Assembly: GCA_037951165.1 (NCBI GenBank)
Contig: JBBDHG010000097.1
Span: 1,456,501 to 1,520,500, forward strand
DNA: 64,000 nucleotides
DNA from: Lophius americanus
Lineage: Eukaryota > Chordata > Actinopteri > Lophiiformes > Lophiidae
Direction of reading: 5' to 3'
Shown: positions 34,690 to 47,950 of the stretch, in pieces
Layout: each line of letters opens with the position of its first letter
Numbering within the stretch: the first letter of the stretch is position 1
Position numbers and translations under genes: made by a program
The notes under the pieces: model-generated
What the model was told of the DNA's origin: nothing
Database searches by the model: none
Seen by the model: only the letters and a program-made list of their open reading frames with translations

Positions 34690-35165
34690 GTGAAAGATAA
34701 AAGATTATCCCCTTTTCTGCCAACTTATTGCCTCCTCAGCCATTGCTGAGGCTAATTCGCTTACGCAAGCAATCGTTTGGACCTACTGTGTGTGTTTATG
34801 TGCACGTACGCGCATGTACCCCAGCCACATTGGCTTCAAAGTGCTCCTTGGAAGTGCTTATACCAGCAGCACAAAGTATAAACTCAGTGTGTACTTGGCT
34901 TGTGTGAATCTGATCCTGCCTCTGTCCACATCATTCAGCTGCGTATGGCAGCCATTATCTGCTCCTCTTTGAGGGTCAGGAATTTTCCAGAGATGCTTAT
35001 TATCTGTAAAATATCTCTGGGCGGCTGACATTCATCCGATATGCTATCCCAAGCGCGTTTCTCTGGCCCTCCCCCACCTGCCTTTATTTTGGAACTCAGG
35101 CCGCATGCAGGATAGTTATCTGGAAAACAATGACTGTCAATGAGCTGACAGCAATTATAAGTACA
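34690..35165 (+). promoter_or_regulatory. Candidate enhancer region with GATA and TGACAG motifs
   Basis: Reverse-oriented GATA motifs TTATCT lie at 34955-34960, 35000-35005 and 35116-35121. TGACTGTCAATGAGCTGACAG (35130-35152) holds MEIS/TGIF-type TGACAG cores. The region is mixed-complexity and non-repetitive. Confidence 0.35.
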
Positions 35166-35169
35166 TATA

Positions 35170-38100
35170 TAAAATGAGGATCAACATCTCATTCTACAAA
35201 CCTTGTCTTTGCTACTCAGGTCAATGTGTTACTGAGAACAGATAGCAAACAATTCTCTCACTCGATTATAAATATAAAGAACGATACAAGTACAAGTATT
35301 TAAAAATGTATTTTCTAATTAAAATTTTACCTAAGGAACATGATGATTCTCAAAAAGTCTTAAAACTCACTAAATTCCCACAAACATTTCCCTTATGGCA
35401 ACTTCTTGTTTGTTTGTACAGGAAACTAAGCGCACTTTGATTGGAAGACGAGTTGCAGTCATCTGAATTTTATATAGAAGAGGAATGTATTCGATAGAGA
35501 AATCAAAGATGAAAACGCTACAAACAGACTCAATCATGGACAAATTTAGTTTCAACCTGATGTCCTCCTGGTTGGAGGAAAATATTGTTGCTGGCAGAAA
35601 CCAACCATTGATTCATATGAGGCAGGATGTGAGCTCAAACCGAAAAAATTTAAAACTTGGAACAATAAGTTGATATTAGTCAGTTTGGTGACTGGATGTT
35701 AAGTTTTTATCTCCTTCTCACTGGTTTATTTGATGGTTCATACATAGTACATTATGTTCCATTGGTCTAGGTGTACTGCTTCACACGTTTATTTTATTTT
35801 GTTGATTAAAACACAATTATGTTTGCGCAAGGGTTTAGCACCAAGTTTATGTTGTGAAAATTCAGTAAAACTAACTAATATTTACTTCTTAATTCTTAAT
35901 ATTTATTTATATTCTAGTCTAGTTGAGTTCTTTGGCTCTAGTAATTATATTCATTTTTCATTTTAGAGGTATTAAAAGGACTTAAAAGTAATTCAATTGG
36001 TACTTAAAAAATTTGCGGAGGTACTGGAAATGTTCAAAGGAGTTTTTCTACTCTCATTACTTTCATTCATAACTTCCTAAAGTATGGAAAAGTGAAAACC
36101 AACTGAAATTCACTATTAATTTTAATAAAAAACATTTTAATACAAATAATCAAAAATATAGCACAGCCAATTTTAGACACTGATATGCAATATATTTTGT
36201 CATTAATATCGCGGCATCTGCTTTAAACTCAATTAGAGCTGGAATCTGGTGTGAAGGCATGATGTAATATCTGCATAATGGTGTTAATATCAGTTGAACA
36301 TACCTGTCAATAAGTGTTGCTTCATATTTCACTAAACAGGTACTTAATTGGCTGGTTCAGACTATATGATATTTTTATCTTCAACGATGGCCTTTGGCTG
36401 GCAACTATACAAATGAAAGCAACCATTCATTCATGAGGAGGAAAGTCAATCGTGGCTACAAAAGCACTCTGTTTTCTTAACAGTCTGTTGTTTATTACTC
36501 TGTCCTGGTTTTCCTTCAGCGAAACACTGAATTGGCAGTGGAATCGTTGGCACATTTCAAGAAAGAGCCTTTCTTTACTATCATTATGGAAAATTTTAAT
36601 ATTCTGCTCGTAACCATATTTATCTTCAGTCTGTCATCCTTTTGGCTAACTTCAGAATAGGTCAAGTGTGATGGGGAAAAAAAATTCCAACATTGTAGAC
36701 TTTTTCGACTGGTGTTATGAAGAGTCCCAGACGAGACATTGCTTATTGTTGAAAATGTAATACTTGAAGACCGCATTGTCCTAAGTCACCTCCAAGTCCA
36801 ATAGAATAGATTTGTTGGCAATGACCATTTTGTTTTAAAATTCAACTACAATCATGTTGTTTTAGGTAGTCATGAGTAAATGTTTTGGAAAACACTGAAG
36901 TCCTTCATATTTGCATCAAAAATGCAAAAGAGAATTTCGGAGCTTAAGAGAGTGTGAAGTATCATTTTGCATTAAAGGACTTTACAAATAAAAACATTTC
37001 AGATTAAAAAAGTTTAACGCTTTAAATGTACCGGCAGCAAATATCACTGAAAAAGTTATCAATTTTCGTCAACAATGTTCAACATGTTAAAACCTTATAG
37101 TTGGTTAGAAAATATAAATTAAACTCAACACAGAGCCAATGTACAAATGTAAAATCCTTAAAATTAAAGATTAAGAATTGAACACTTCTGTGAAGTAATA
37201 ATACAACATGTGGACCATATAGACGGTGCCAAAGCTCTGAAATCTGCATAAGTAAGTAAATACTGTTAAAGTAACATACACACATTAAAGCCATTGTGTT
37301 CAAGAATATTTTGTTTTTCTAAACTCTTGTTTAATAAATAAAAAATCATAAAATCACCCCCCTGTTATTTATGTCAAGTTAATAATAAAGCTTAATAGAA
37401 ATATTCTGAAAAGTAAAAACATGATTATTTTAGTCCATTTTCTGAGGGTTTGAAAAAAAACCTGAAATTTCTCAAAATGTCCTTACATATTGAAATATGA
37501 AATTGGTTGGTGTGTACCTACAACATGGTTTTCTCTATATACATTTAGAATAAATTATTAAATTATTAGTGCCGCTGCATCAGAATATTATGAAATGTCA
37601 TGTAGTCGCATTACACGACTCTGCAAGGGCTTTTAATTTGACACAACAGTGTTAACACAACCCCTGAATGCTCTAGCATCTGGGAGACATGCACCCGAGG
37701 AGAGGCAGGGAAAGAGACGAGTAAAGGCAGGCGTTAACTGTGCGATTTGAGCCCGATTGACACTTGCAAATGAGCTTCTGAGCGGGTGAACTTAAGGAAA
37801 AAGACAGTGAGAGAAAGGTAAATTTAACAAGCTAACGTTAAGTTTGATAGAGTTTACAGTTTAAAAGAAAATTCACCATTAACGTTATTCACTATTGATA
37901 TTCATGACCAAGTACCAAGCTGAAAATGAGCGAACTCAGTGGGGCTTAATTTAAATTTTCAAGTCTAACAGTTTAACAAAAGCCAATGTAGTAAATGTGC
38001 AAAATCAGTTTGCACTGTTCAGACGTTAAATCTATTTGGTTTGTTGACACGTAACTTCTTTTTAGCTTTAGTTCATGCACAAAACACTTTGCTTGCTGAC

Positions 38101-38800
38101 AGACTTTGTACTTTAACCGTCATTTAATTAAATTACAGCCATGTGAAAAATAATACGGATAACGCTACTTCAATAAACATCAGTAAAATCATTGCTGTTA
38201 TATAAACTATGTTTAAAAATAGTCCTGATTGCATTTTGAGTTTCCATATGACAGTACTTACAGCTATTTTTTAAAAAGCCAAGAAAAATTGACTGCTCTG
38301 AACCAGGGTGCAAGCTTTGCAACTGAAACACATATTGTGGGCCAGTCTTTATAAGTATTGGTGGTAAGTATGACTAAGTATAAGGGGTACATAGATCTAG
38401 CATATGCTCCTTCTGTGTGTGTGGGTGTTTGTGTCGAGGGGTGGTATTTGGGGTTGTGTCGGCCTGTCCACGCTACTGAAAAAAGTCCTAGATTAAGCAC
38501 TGTACAATCCAATACAAAATATCATAAGTAGTATAGGATAATAGTCTTCCCCCTCGTCCTCAAATTATCTCCTTTATCAGTTTAGGGATGCAGATGATAA
38601 CGGTAGGTGGGTTCTTCTTCTTTTGTGGCTGCCTAGCTTAAGCAAACCATACTGACCTTTCTGTCAACTGGTCCTGCTTTGCATACTCGCTGTTTCCCTG
38701 GTATGCAAATGGAAAAGATACAGAGCAAGCTTCCCAGGAGTGGGGAAGGCCTCACACTGAGCTCTGTGGACTCCCGATGAGGAGAAGGAAATACTCCATC
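35170..38800. other. Intron 1 stretch without recognised element
   Basis: Long AT-rich region. No exon, mobile element or motif cluster recognised. Confidence 0.5.
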
Positions 38801-38804
38801 AGCT

Positions 38805-38824
38805 GGTGTGTGTGTGTGGGCGCG

Positions 38825-38856
<32 letters not shown>

Positions 38857-38900
38857 GGGAAATAGTCAACAAATTTAAGTAGTTTGTGTGTGTGTGTGCG
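38805..38900. repeat. Compound (TG)n microsatellite
   Basis: TG runs at 38805-38856, interrupted by GGGCGCG and GCG, with a further run at about 38885-38899. Confidence 0.9.
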
Positions 38901-38919
38901 CCCCAGCCATGTGGAATAT

Positions 38920-40600
38920 TTACAAAGAATACCAGCTTTTCCATTTTTGTTGCCGTTTCCAATTACGGCAGGAGTGCCTGGTAGTGCACGTCAGGACAGC
39001 CAGCTGACAACGTTGATCGTCCTCCATATTTCTTTTTCTTCTAAAGTCATGTAAATCGCTACTACAAAGCGGTTGTGTCGTGTCGCAGTCTAGCTGAATC
39101 ATCTTATCTGTGCGTTCAGAAAAATATAATGTTAACAATCGCTTGAAACTGTCCATATGTCTGTCATCTGCCACATATTTAATATCGGTTAAGATTTGGA
39201 AATCCTCTATTGTTTGGCCAGAATTACACAATGGTCATTCCGTGTCTTGGTCGGAAAATGGCAACTTTGCCAATCTGACCCCAAAAATGTGTTAATGTCA
39301 AGTGATGTGCTAGCAGACTTCAGCTCAGATGAAAGGAAAGAATAAAAAAAAATCTCTGAATCATTTCTGGATCTGATGAGGACGTTGCTATCTGTCAAGG
39401 GTTATCGTGCTACATTTGAATGAGCATTTATTCTTTATTGTTGTTCTGTCTAGAGCCAGTGGCATCCCTGGTCCTTCATCATGCGTACCCTATGGTCTCT
39501 TGGCTGACGCCTTGATGTTCGGGCCAACAGTGAATTTGGCGCCAACGACAATATCTTGTTAAACTTGGGCTTCAGTCGTGTCTTGAACTTGGCATAGGTG
39601 TCCTTGCCACAATTACAGTTAGTTGGTTGGAATAACAATGCAAACACCACCTTTTTTGATTTTCTCTGAAAGTCCCACCACCGTAATATTCTGACATCAG
39701 GGTGTGTTTCCTGGTCATTCGCCTGGGCATGTGATTGTGTTTTCTGGGCTTGCTACTGCCCCTCGGAGCTCTTATACTGTAGTGTCAAGTGTTGTCGGAC
39801 CAGATTTAATCTTTTATCTGAATTTTTGCTGGGTAATAGAACTCCGCAACTTGCCAGTAATATCTTGGTGCTTTGAGGACACATCAGATTGGGTAAAGTT
39901 AATTAGCTCTTTCATGTATCGCAGATTGACCACGTCACAGCCGGCATTAGCTTTAGCTTATGGACCAACACTGCTTTGGGTTGCTTTCTTTCTCAATTTG
40001 GGGTTGACTTGCTTGCCAACATTTGTTACTCTCTAGCTAGCTAGAGTGTAAGGGACATCATTCTGGACTGCCAAGCCTTTTTTGGAAATGTGAATCTGGC
40101 CTCAGTTGCAGAGGACAGTTGACTTACTGCACGTCTTCAGTTTAACTTGAAGACCACTGTCCGGCATTATCAGCCCGTGAAATTACCTACATTGGAATAT
40201 GAGATCCATCCTTAATCCTAATGTTTCACCTGTCACTGTTTATCAATTGACTATGTGATTCTCTTCCAAGTAAAGTCTGTCACAGACATCCACTAATAAA
40301 AGTTTCCCCTTTCACGTTCTGATTCACAGTTTAGTCCACCTCCCCACCACTCTGAAACAAAAGTGTAGCGTTTTGAAGTGAGAAGGAGGTAATCCTGGAA
40401 TCTAACATTCATTATTCATCGACAGAACGTCCACCACACCTCTCAGAAAGTAAGGGCCAAGATGGGCAAGAGCTTAGTGGGTTTGGGAGAGGGTAATCTT
40501 AATATTCCCTGTCCCCCGAGAGAGGCTCTCGGAAAAAGGATACATCTATCGCTCTCAACCCGCTGCTTTTATTTCACGTTCAGCTCATCTTAAATTTCCA
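38920..40600. other. Intron 1 stretch, several open frames, no family recognised
   Basis: Open frames of 103 codons (38920-39231, minus) and 110 codons (39704-40036, plus) occur close together in GC-richer sequence. Neither resembles a domain I know. An unrecognised transposon is possible. Confidence 0.35.
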
Positions 40601-40672
40601 TTATTCACCACAAAAAGCCAAGCCAAGCTGTTTCACAATGACTGTTTGACACTGATGAGCCCCTCCTCCTCA

Positions 40673-40716
40673 ACATACACACACACATGCACACACACGC
40701 ACACACACACACACAC
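40673..40716. repeat. (CA)n microsatellite
   Basis: CA repeats with TGCA and CG interruptions. Confidence 0.92.
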
Positions 40717-41019
40717 CTCAGAGGACCATGTGGAGGACTATTATTAATCATACTCCTATCAGCTCCTATCATCTTCGGTGCTATTTGCTGTTTAATCACT
40801 AAAAATAATACGAAGGGGGGCAGTAGTGCAGGGATGGGGGTGTTGGGTTCCTATGGTAACCAAATGGAAAAGGTCAGACGTAGTTTATCTTATCAGTGAT
40901 AGGGAATGGTTACTAATTACAGATAGGTACTACCACCGCTCGGTCCACCGGGCACTGCCTTAAAACACTATCAGCAATCCACACCAGCCTGATATTAAAA
41001 TTATCTCTTAAGTCATCCA

Positions 41020-42110
<1,091 letters not shown>

Positions 42111-42114
42111 GGCC

Positions 42115-42485
42115 GATTTCATGATGGTTACACAAATTAACCATGGACACACACCAAGCTTGGGCTACGGTGGTAAATTTTTCACCGTGGTTAAACAAAA
42201 CAAAAAGCTAGTAAATTCTAACCAAATAAGCTGTGGAAGAATAACCCCGGAAACGCTGAGCACAACAAACTTAATAAAACACAGCAAGTTTCAAGAAGGT
42301 AACATTGGCAGAGCGATTAAAGATAGCGAGAGCGCAGAGCCAGCCACAAGCCCAATGTATGTATGTACGGTGTCAGTTATGATTTTAAAATGTACAAGGA
42401 AAAGAAAATCCGCCGAAATCTGTATCGGCTGGTTAGACTAAAAATAAATATCGGTTATTTGTGATCGGCCAAGATAGTGCACTTC
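42115..42485 (+). mobile_element. hAT transposon remnant with degenerate BED-finger frame
   Basis: The frame from 42121 (106 codons) reads GGKFFTVVKQNKKLVNSNQ, then CGRITPETLSTTNLIKHSKFQ. This matches the layout of hAT BED fingers (W/K-x-FFTV, then Cys residues, then STTNLIKHLK). The first Cys pair is degraded and the last His is missing. After the stop, 'atcggttatttgtgatcggccaa' resembles a hAT terminus of the ATCGGCC group. Confidence 0.6.
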
Positions 42486-42924
42486 TAAGTCTTACAGCAG
42501 AACTTTAACTTTCCCTGAGCTCAACATTAAAGGCTGGGGGTGAAGCTGCCCATGAAAAAACGTGGCACATACATTGGTCCCAGTGTCTTCATCAGATAAC
42601 ATAAGATATTTTTTTTCAAATAGACTGTTGGCTGTAGGTCTTTAAACAGTAGGTAGGGGTTGCACTGCATTGTAATCTTAGCTCGGTTTGAATTAGGAGA
42701 TGGCCTTATCTGGCTAAGTGTGTCCAGTGTTGCTTGGTATTCCAGGTTGCCTAATTTAGAGCTAGTTCTCCTGTCTTTGGTTGACGCTATTTCCTGATTG
42801 TTGGCTCATACCCTGAACACAATTTTTTTCCCTTTACTTGGAAAAAATAACAGCACCCTCTAGTGGCCTGAAATAGCAATTCATTTTATCATTCTAGTAC
42901 CAAAGTGTTCAGAAGAAGAAATCC

Positions 42925-43040
42925 TTCACTGATCACATACAGCCATACACAGTACAACATAGTGAAATTATTTCTCTGCATTCCCACTGCTCAGGGAGCA
43001 GCCCCCTCTGAAGGGCCTGTGGCACCAGTTGTGGACTCCT
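42925..43040. repeat. Probable teleost interspersed repeat fragment
   Basis: 'acatagtgaaattatttctctgcatt', followed by 'gctcagggagcagccccctctgaagg', resembles a common fish repeat ('agtgaaatttgtcctctgcattta...gagcagtgggcagcc'). It is recognised by general resemblance only. Confidence 0.4.
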
Positions 43041-43059
43041 TGTCATATTACAAGCCCTA

Positions 43060-46000
43060 TTAGAGATGGTCCTTCAGACTTGTGCTTCAATGCAAAGACA
43101 ATTCTTCACTGCAGCCAACGCTTGTTTTATCTCAACTTCTATCTGGGAGCTTTTTTAAAATAACCTGTCGATTTCATTGTCATTTCTCTAAAATACACAA
43201 CTGTGATCATTTGTGCTGGAACTGTTGAGTCATTTATGATCCTGTACAAGAGTAAGTACCTGAAAATAATTCAAACCAAGTATTGACAGTGTTTTGTCAA
43301 AAAGATATTAGCGGAGATATTATCTATATCGTCTCATCAGCAGACGGTTAAACGAAAAACAAAAAAAAATCTAAAGTGTCAAGTTATTTTGGAAAGAATA
43401 AAATGTGTACCCTTGTTTAAAATACTTTGTACATTTTACAGTTTTGATTACAGCTCATGGAAAGTCGATCTCAGTTTTTTCTTCAAACAGCTGCAGCGAT
43501 GAGTGAGTGTGTGCATGTGCATGAATGTGTTCATTTGTATGTGTGTGCATTTATGTAACGAGCAAGGAGGCGAGTGTTTCTGTGTCCTGCCTGCTCTGTG
43601 TTGCGTTTGTGTGTGATCTTGTCTCGGCACCCTTCCATTTATCATCTTTGACATTTGGCTGTACTCCCCCCTCTATCTGACCATCATCTGAGGAAAGCAC
43701 ATTTTCCCATCAGAAATCCCGTTGTGACTTTTTGCGTTGGAAGGGTGGCGCTGATACTTCCTTTGGCGCGGCAGAGAGATAGATAGATCTTGGATCTTTT
43801 CCTTTTGTGTGTGTGTATGTTTGTGTGAGTGTGTCTGTGTTTTGTCCTCCATTAGCTTGTAAAAGTAATTGTGTATGTCTGAGCTTGTGTGTCATTCTCT
43901 ATGTTTGTGTGTGTGTGTTCAATCAGTAAAGTAGTTATAGATGTGTCTCATACACACGCACACACACACTAACACACTAAAGTACTTATCATGGATGTTA
44001 TCTGGTCAGTGAGGGCTTCAGTGATGCCCTGCCTCTTGAAAATACCCCCTTTCTTTGCTGCTGCCAGCCATGCAGTGGGTTATATTTAACTAGATATCTC
44101 CTTTACATCCCCTCTCCATGCTCCACGGGGCTATCGGACCAGCTCTGCTGCCACCATCTCACTTTATTTTTATTTTTATTTTAAGCCTAGTGACAGGAGG
44201 CGGAGATAACAGATGCAAAGCCATGTTGTGAGTGTTGTTTCCCCCCTTCCTCTCTATATTTCTGCTTCTGCTCTTTCCAACAAATAGCCAGCCCCCCTTT
44301 CTTTTCCATCTATCTGTCCCCTTGTTTTTTCTTTTGCTTTGCTTGTCTGTCTCTTCATCTTTATCACTTCTCTGGCCTTTTATCTTGCCGCACCCCTCCT
44401 CTCTCTCGTGGTATTTCTCTTAACTCCTCAGAAAGGGTTTCCTGGTAGAAGCTTCCTCTGGCAGCAGGAAAAGGCAGTTGTACGATAGGTAGTTGGAGAT
44501 CACACAGATGTACAATACTAGGATTCTGTCATGTGGAACAAAGATATGTTACATTTTTTGTGGCTTGATTACTGCTTATTTATACCCCATTTGACGTCAG
44601 GTGCAATATTTGCATTTAAAACAGTTGTTAAAAAGAAAATGATATCATATACCAATGTAGTTGATTTCCTACTCAGGCCAGATATCGATACTGCTACGAT
44701 ATTACAATTTGACATATTTTTTGTAAATTTAATTGTGTTTATCTTCATAAACAAAGTCAGCATTGAGGGTCTAGACATATACAGATATGGACAGAACCTT
44801 CTGTCTGAGGCAATGTAGATGTAGTTCAAGCTCAGATAATGCTTAAGTGTGAACAACAGAACAGAACAAGCAAATGTTTACGGTTGGCATCGGCGGGATA
44901 GGTTGCTAACGTGGCTGTCAGCAGCTTGCATTGAGATACATTGCATGATGTGTTCAATGTTTAATCAGTAAAAAAAAAAATTCCGGAAGACTGTCACTAA
45001 GATATGTTCAAATGTAATCTCGTAAAATGTAGTGTTTGGGGCAAAACTTGAGTAAAATTTTACTGAAGGTCCAATTTGCAAATGTTTTCTTGGCAATATT
45101 AAATCCAGAGTAGAGAGGGAAGTGTGAAATATGTTTAGACTAAAAAACATTACCATTCTTCGCTTCCCCCCTAAAGTTAAATTATCTTCAGCATTCGTAG
45201 GAGAAAGTTTGTACATGAAATTTTGACAATTAAAAATTAAAATGACAATCCATTTTAAATTCTGTAAAATGTCAATCAAGTTAAAATTAATGCTATTGTT
45301 ATAAGGGAGAGGGGAGACAGGCTCCGTTGAGGAAAGTAGGTGAGTCTTAACAGCAGGGAATGGGACAGAATGTCAGAGGAGTTAAGTAGTTCCTGGGTGT
45401 ATGTGGGAAATATTTATGTTTTTTTATGAGGTGCAAGGCAAACACCGGAAATGAGGGTCATTATTCACTCCAGTCTATCATTATTATTATTTAATCATTG
45501 GGAACTGCTTTCAAAAATTTTGGTTATAATGCATTGAGTGTTACTTTTTGTCATGACACTATTCCTATCAATTCAACCAATGTGTCATGTTCGATTGTTT
45601 ACTAGAGTAAAAAGCCAAGTTCTTCATAGCTTTAGCCTATTAATTTTGCCCTCAAAATGCACAAGACTGATGGAATTAACTTTAAAAGGTACAGACATTT
45701 CTTCTAGGGGAGCCAGCCCTCAGAACCCCCTAGAATGTCTGAGGTTCTAAATTCCTGTTGGAAACAATGATACATATAAGCAAAAGCATAAACGGATACT
45801 TGGCAGAAAGGGATGTTTAGATGAGTCTTTGACCTTTCCAGTTTCTCCATCTGTTTATTTGTGACAGTTAATAGTCTATCATCATCTCAAAAATACACCT
45901 GACAGACAGACAGGCAGACAGACAATTAAATAAAATTCAAAATGTTTTTGTGCATCACTTCACTGAACCGGTCTCCTCTTTTCTGTCTGAATATTCTAAA

Positions 46001-46620
46001 TATTGACATATAAATTATGAAAAGTTGACACACACCGAATGACGTTTAGGTGGAACTTATTTCCTGTAACCTTCTGATGCCTGGGAGACTGAGTGGGTGA
46101 CATAGAGGATACACTGCAGGGCCCCACCAGCCCGTAGGGCCCTCACAGCCACCCCTCCTCTCATGCCTTCTGCATTTCTCAGTTAGATTGAGATATTTGG
46201 CGTCTTTGTACTTTGGTGTACTTTATTTGGTCCTCCATGTGGACAGCAAGTTCCATCATACGTGCTTTGAAAAGTCCGATATTAGGACCAATGGTGGTAT
46301 TGGTGTTAACCTAGTTGTGTGTCGTGGAATCTTCAGCCGTTCAATCGGTCAGCCTTATGTTTCAAAGCACGAGCTGAGGCTAGAAGCCTGGTGGAGGCTC
46401 TTAGCTCAAGAGCTTGACTCTTAGAAATGTTATTCTGCGCCTTACTTCTATAATGGAGGCAAGAGGGAGGGAGGGAGAGGAAAAAGTGTGAATTACAAAA
46501 GCCTTGTCAGTAACTCAAAGTGGTTGACTTACGTTACGCCAATACGAGGATAGCAAACAACAAATTATTATTGAGTTGTCTTCCTTTTTCTTCAATTTCT
46601 TCCTTAATTGTTGCATGAAA
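43060..46620. other. Intron 1 stretch with mixed-complexity islands
   Basis: Islands at about 43670-43790 and 43990-44230 are non-repetitive. A small imperfect hairpin lies at 45692-45741 (CAGACATT/AATGTCTG with CTAGGGG/CCCCCTAG). A (GACA)n patch is at 45901-45925. No exon recognised. Confidence 0.45.
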
Positions 46621-46639
46621 AGTGAAGTTGGTGGTGCTG

Positions 46640-47095
46640 ATCCACATTTATTGTTTTGGGATTTATGTTTATAATCGGCGTCTACAACATTTTTCAGCAG
46701 TTTTTATTAGCTTAACTTCGGTCAAGCTAATCGCGAATCCTGTCAGGTTTTTTTTGGTAGTTTTTAGAGTTCATTATTTCTGTTTTTACAATTACATTTT
46801 TGGAGGGTTTGTAATAAAAACAAACTCTTTACTGTGGTCTAGATCGTTAAAGGCAGACATTGCGTACATGAGTAACGCAGCCGGGCAGGCGTTCACCAGG
46901 GACTATTCCGAAACACTGTTTACATGCTGCAGCTTCCTTTTCCGATCTTCATTCTGAAAGGAATTATACCACACCGTTCAACTGAATGAAATCTCCATCG
47001 GAAAGGGTTGTTTTCATTCAGCATTTTTTTGGATTTTATCCAGAATATAGGGGTCCATGTAAACCCACTTAATGTAGAGTTTTGTTTTTCCTTTT
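46640..47095. mobile_element. Interspersed repeat, copy 1 of a family also at 55440-55625
   Basis: Shares 'gtttgta-taaa-acaaact' with 'tggtctagatc', 'aaagggttgtt', and 'aacccac-taatgt' with 55440-55625, in the same order. Copy 2 lacks the middle (about 46860-47000). The 'ttccgaa' and 'cattctgaaagg' motifs recall MITE-like fish elements rich in 'ttccgaat'. The ends are not defined. Confidence 0.6.
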
Positions 47096-47619
47096 TAAAG
47101 GAATGCAACATCAATTTCACCTGTCACTTCCAACTTGTATATTCTGTGAAATGTAGATATTAATGATGAGTAAAGATATTCAAAATACATGAAACCCTGT
47201 GACAGTCCAGACATTACATTTATTCCGGTTATCATGTGCCGTATGTTTTATTAATTTAGTAGAATAATGCTTCTGTGAGTTAAAAACATTTCCAGTTTTC
47301 TGTATCCTTTAGGCATTTCAATTTGATAATCAGAAAATTAACGGTTACTTTTAATGAGTGGACTGCAACAAAATATTGAACTGACCAATGAAATACCTGC
47401 AAGCCAGGTTGCTTTCAGTTTGACATCCTGACTAATGGTATAATGTTTAGTGAAACAGTTAGTCTCCATTATTTATAATATTTATTAATGTTCTCTCTAT
47501 AGGCCAGTGGGTTCTTCTGGGTGTGCTAAATGGTACATTGGTGGTAGTCCATACAAGTACATTTGATTCGACATGGAGTCAATCCATTTGGACCCAGATA
47601 TTTTTTGTGTAGTACCTCA

Positions 47620-47684
47620 ATCAACTTTTTCTGTTAATTGATAAAATAGTTGATAAATTATTGATATATTTTATGGCAGCCCTA
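47620..47684. mobile_element. hAT-type right terminus
   Basis: '...attttatggcagcccta' (ending 47684) is the inverted form of TAGGGCTGCCATAAAAT, a common fish hAT end. The matching left end with flanking ATGGTGAC was not found. Confidence 0.5.
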
Positions 47685-47819
47685 ATGGTGACTCTTTATA
47701 GTATTTTCATGTGGACAGAAAGGCCAAACAGGGAGAAAAATCACCTGAAAAAGTTTAGTTCTATTCTAGTGCGATCAATCCTACATATTTCCGTCTTGCT
47801 CTTATCGTACAGTGGCTTA

Positions 47820-47950
47820 AGAGTAATGATGGTAATAATAATCTTTATTTGTATACCCCCTTAAAGAATAACTCTTTTCAAAAAAGAGTTGTTCGGACAA
47901 GAAGGTAATAGACGGACAAGAAGGTAATAGAAAACGCAAAATCGTAAGGG
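47820..47950. repeat. LINE-tail-like sequence with 19-bp tandem duplication
   Basis: 'ggtaataataatctttatttgtata' (47829-47853) resembles the 3' tails of fish L2/Rex LINEs. A perfect tandem duplication of a 19-bp unit beginning CGGACAAGAAGG occupies 47894-47931. Confidence 0.55.

Noticed and set aside
39704..40036. Membrane-protein-like hydrophobic frame
   Set aside because: Hydrophobicity follows from T-rich sequence. No family match recognised. Kept only as a low-interest finding.
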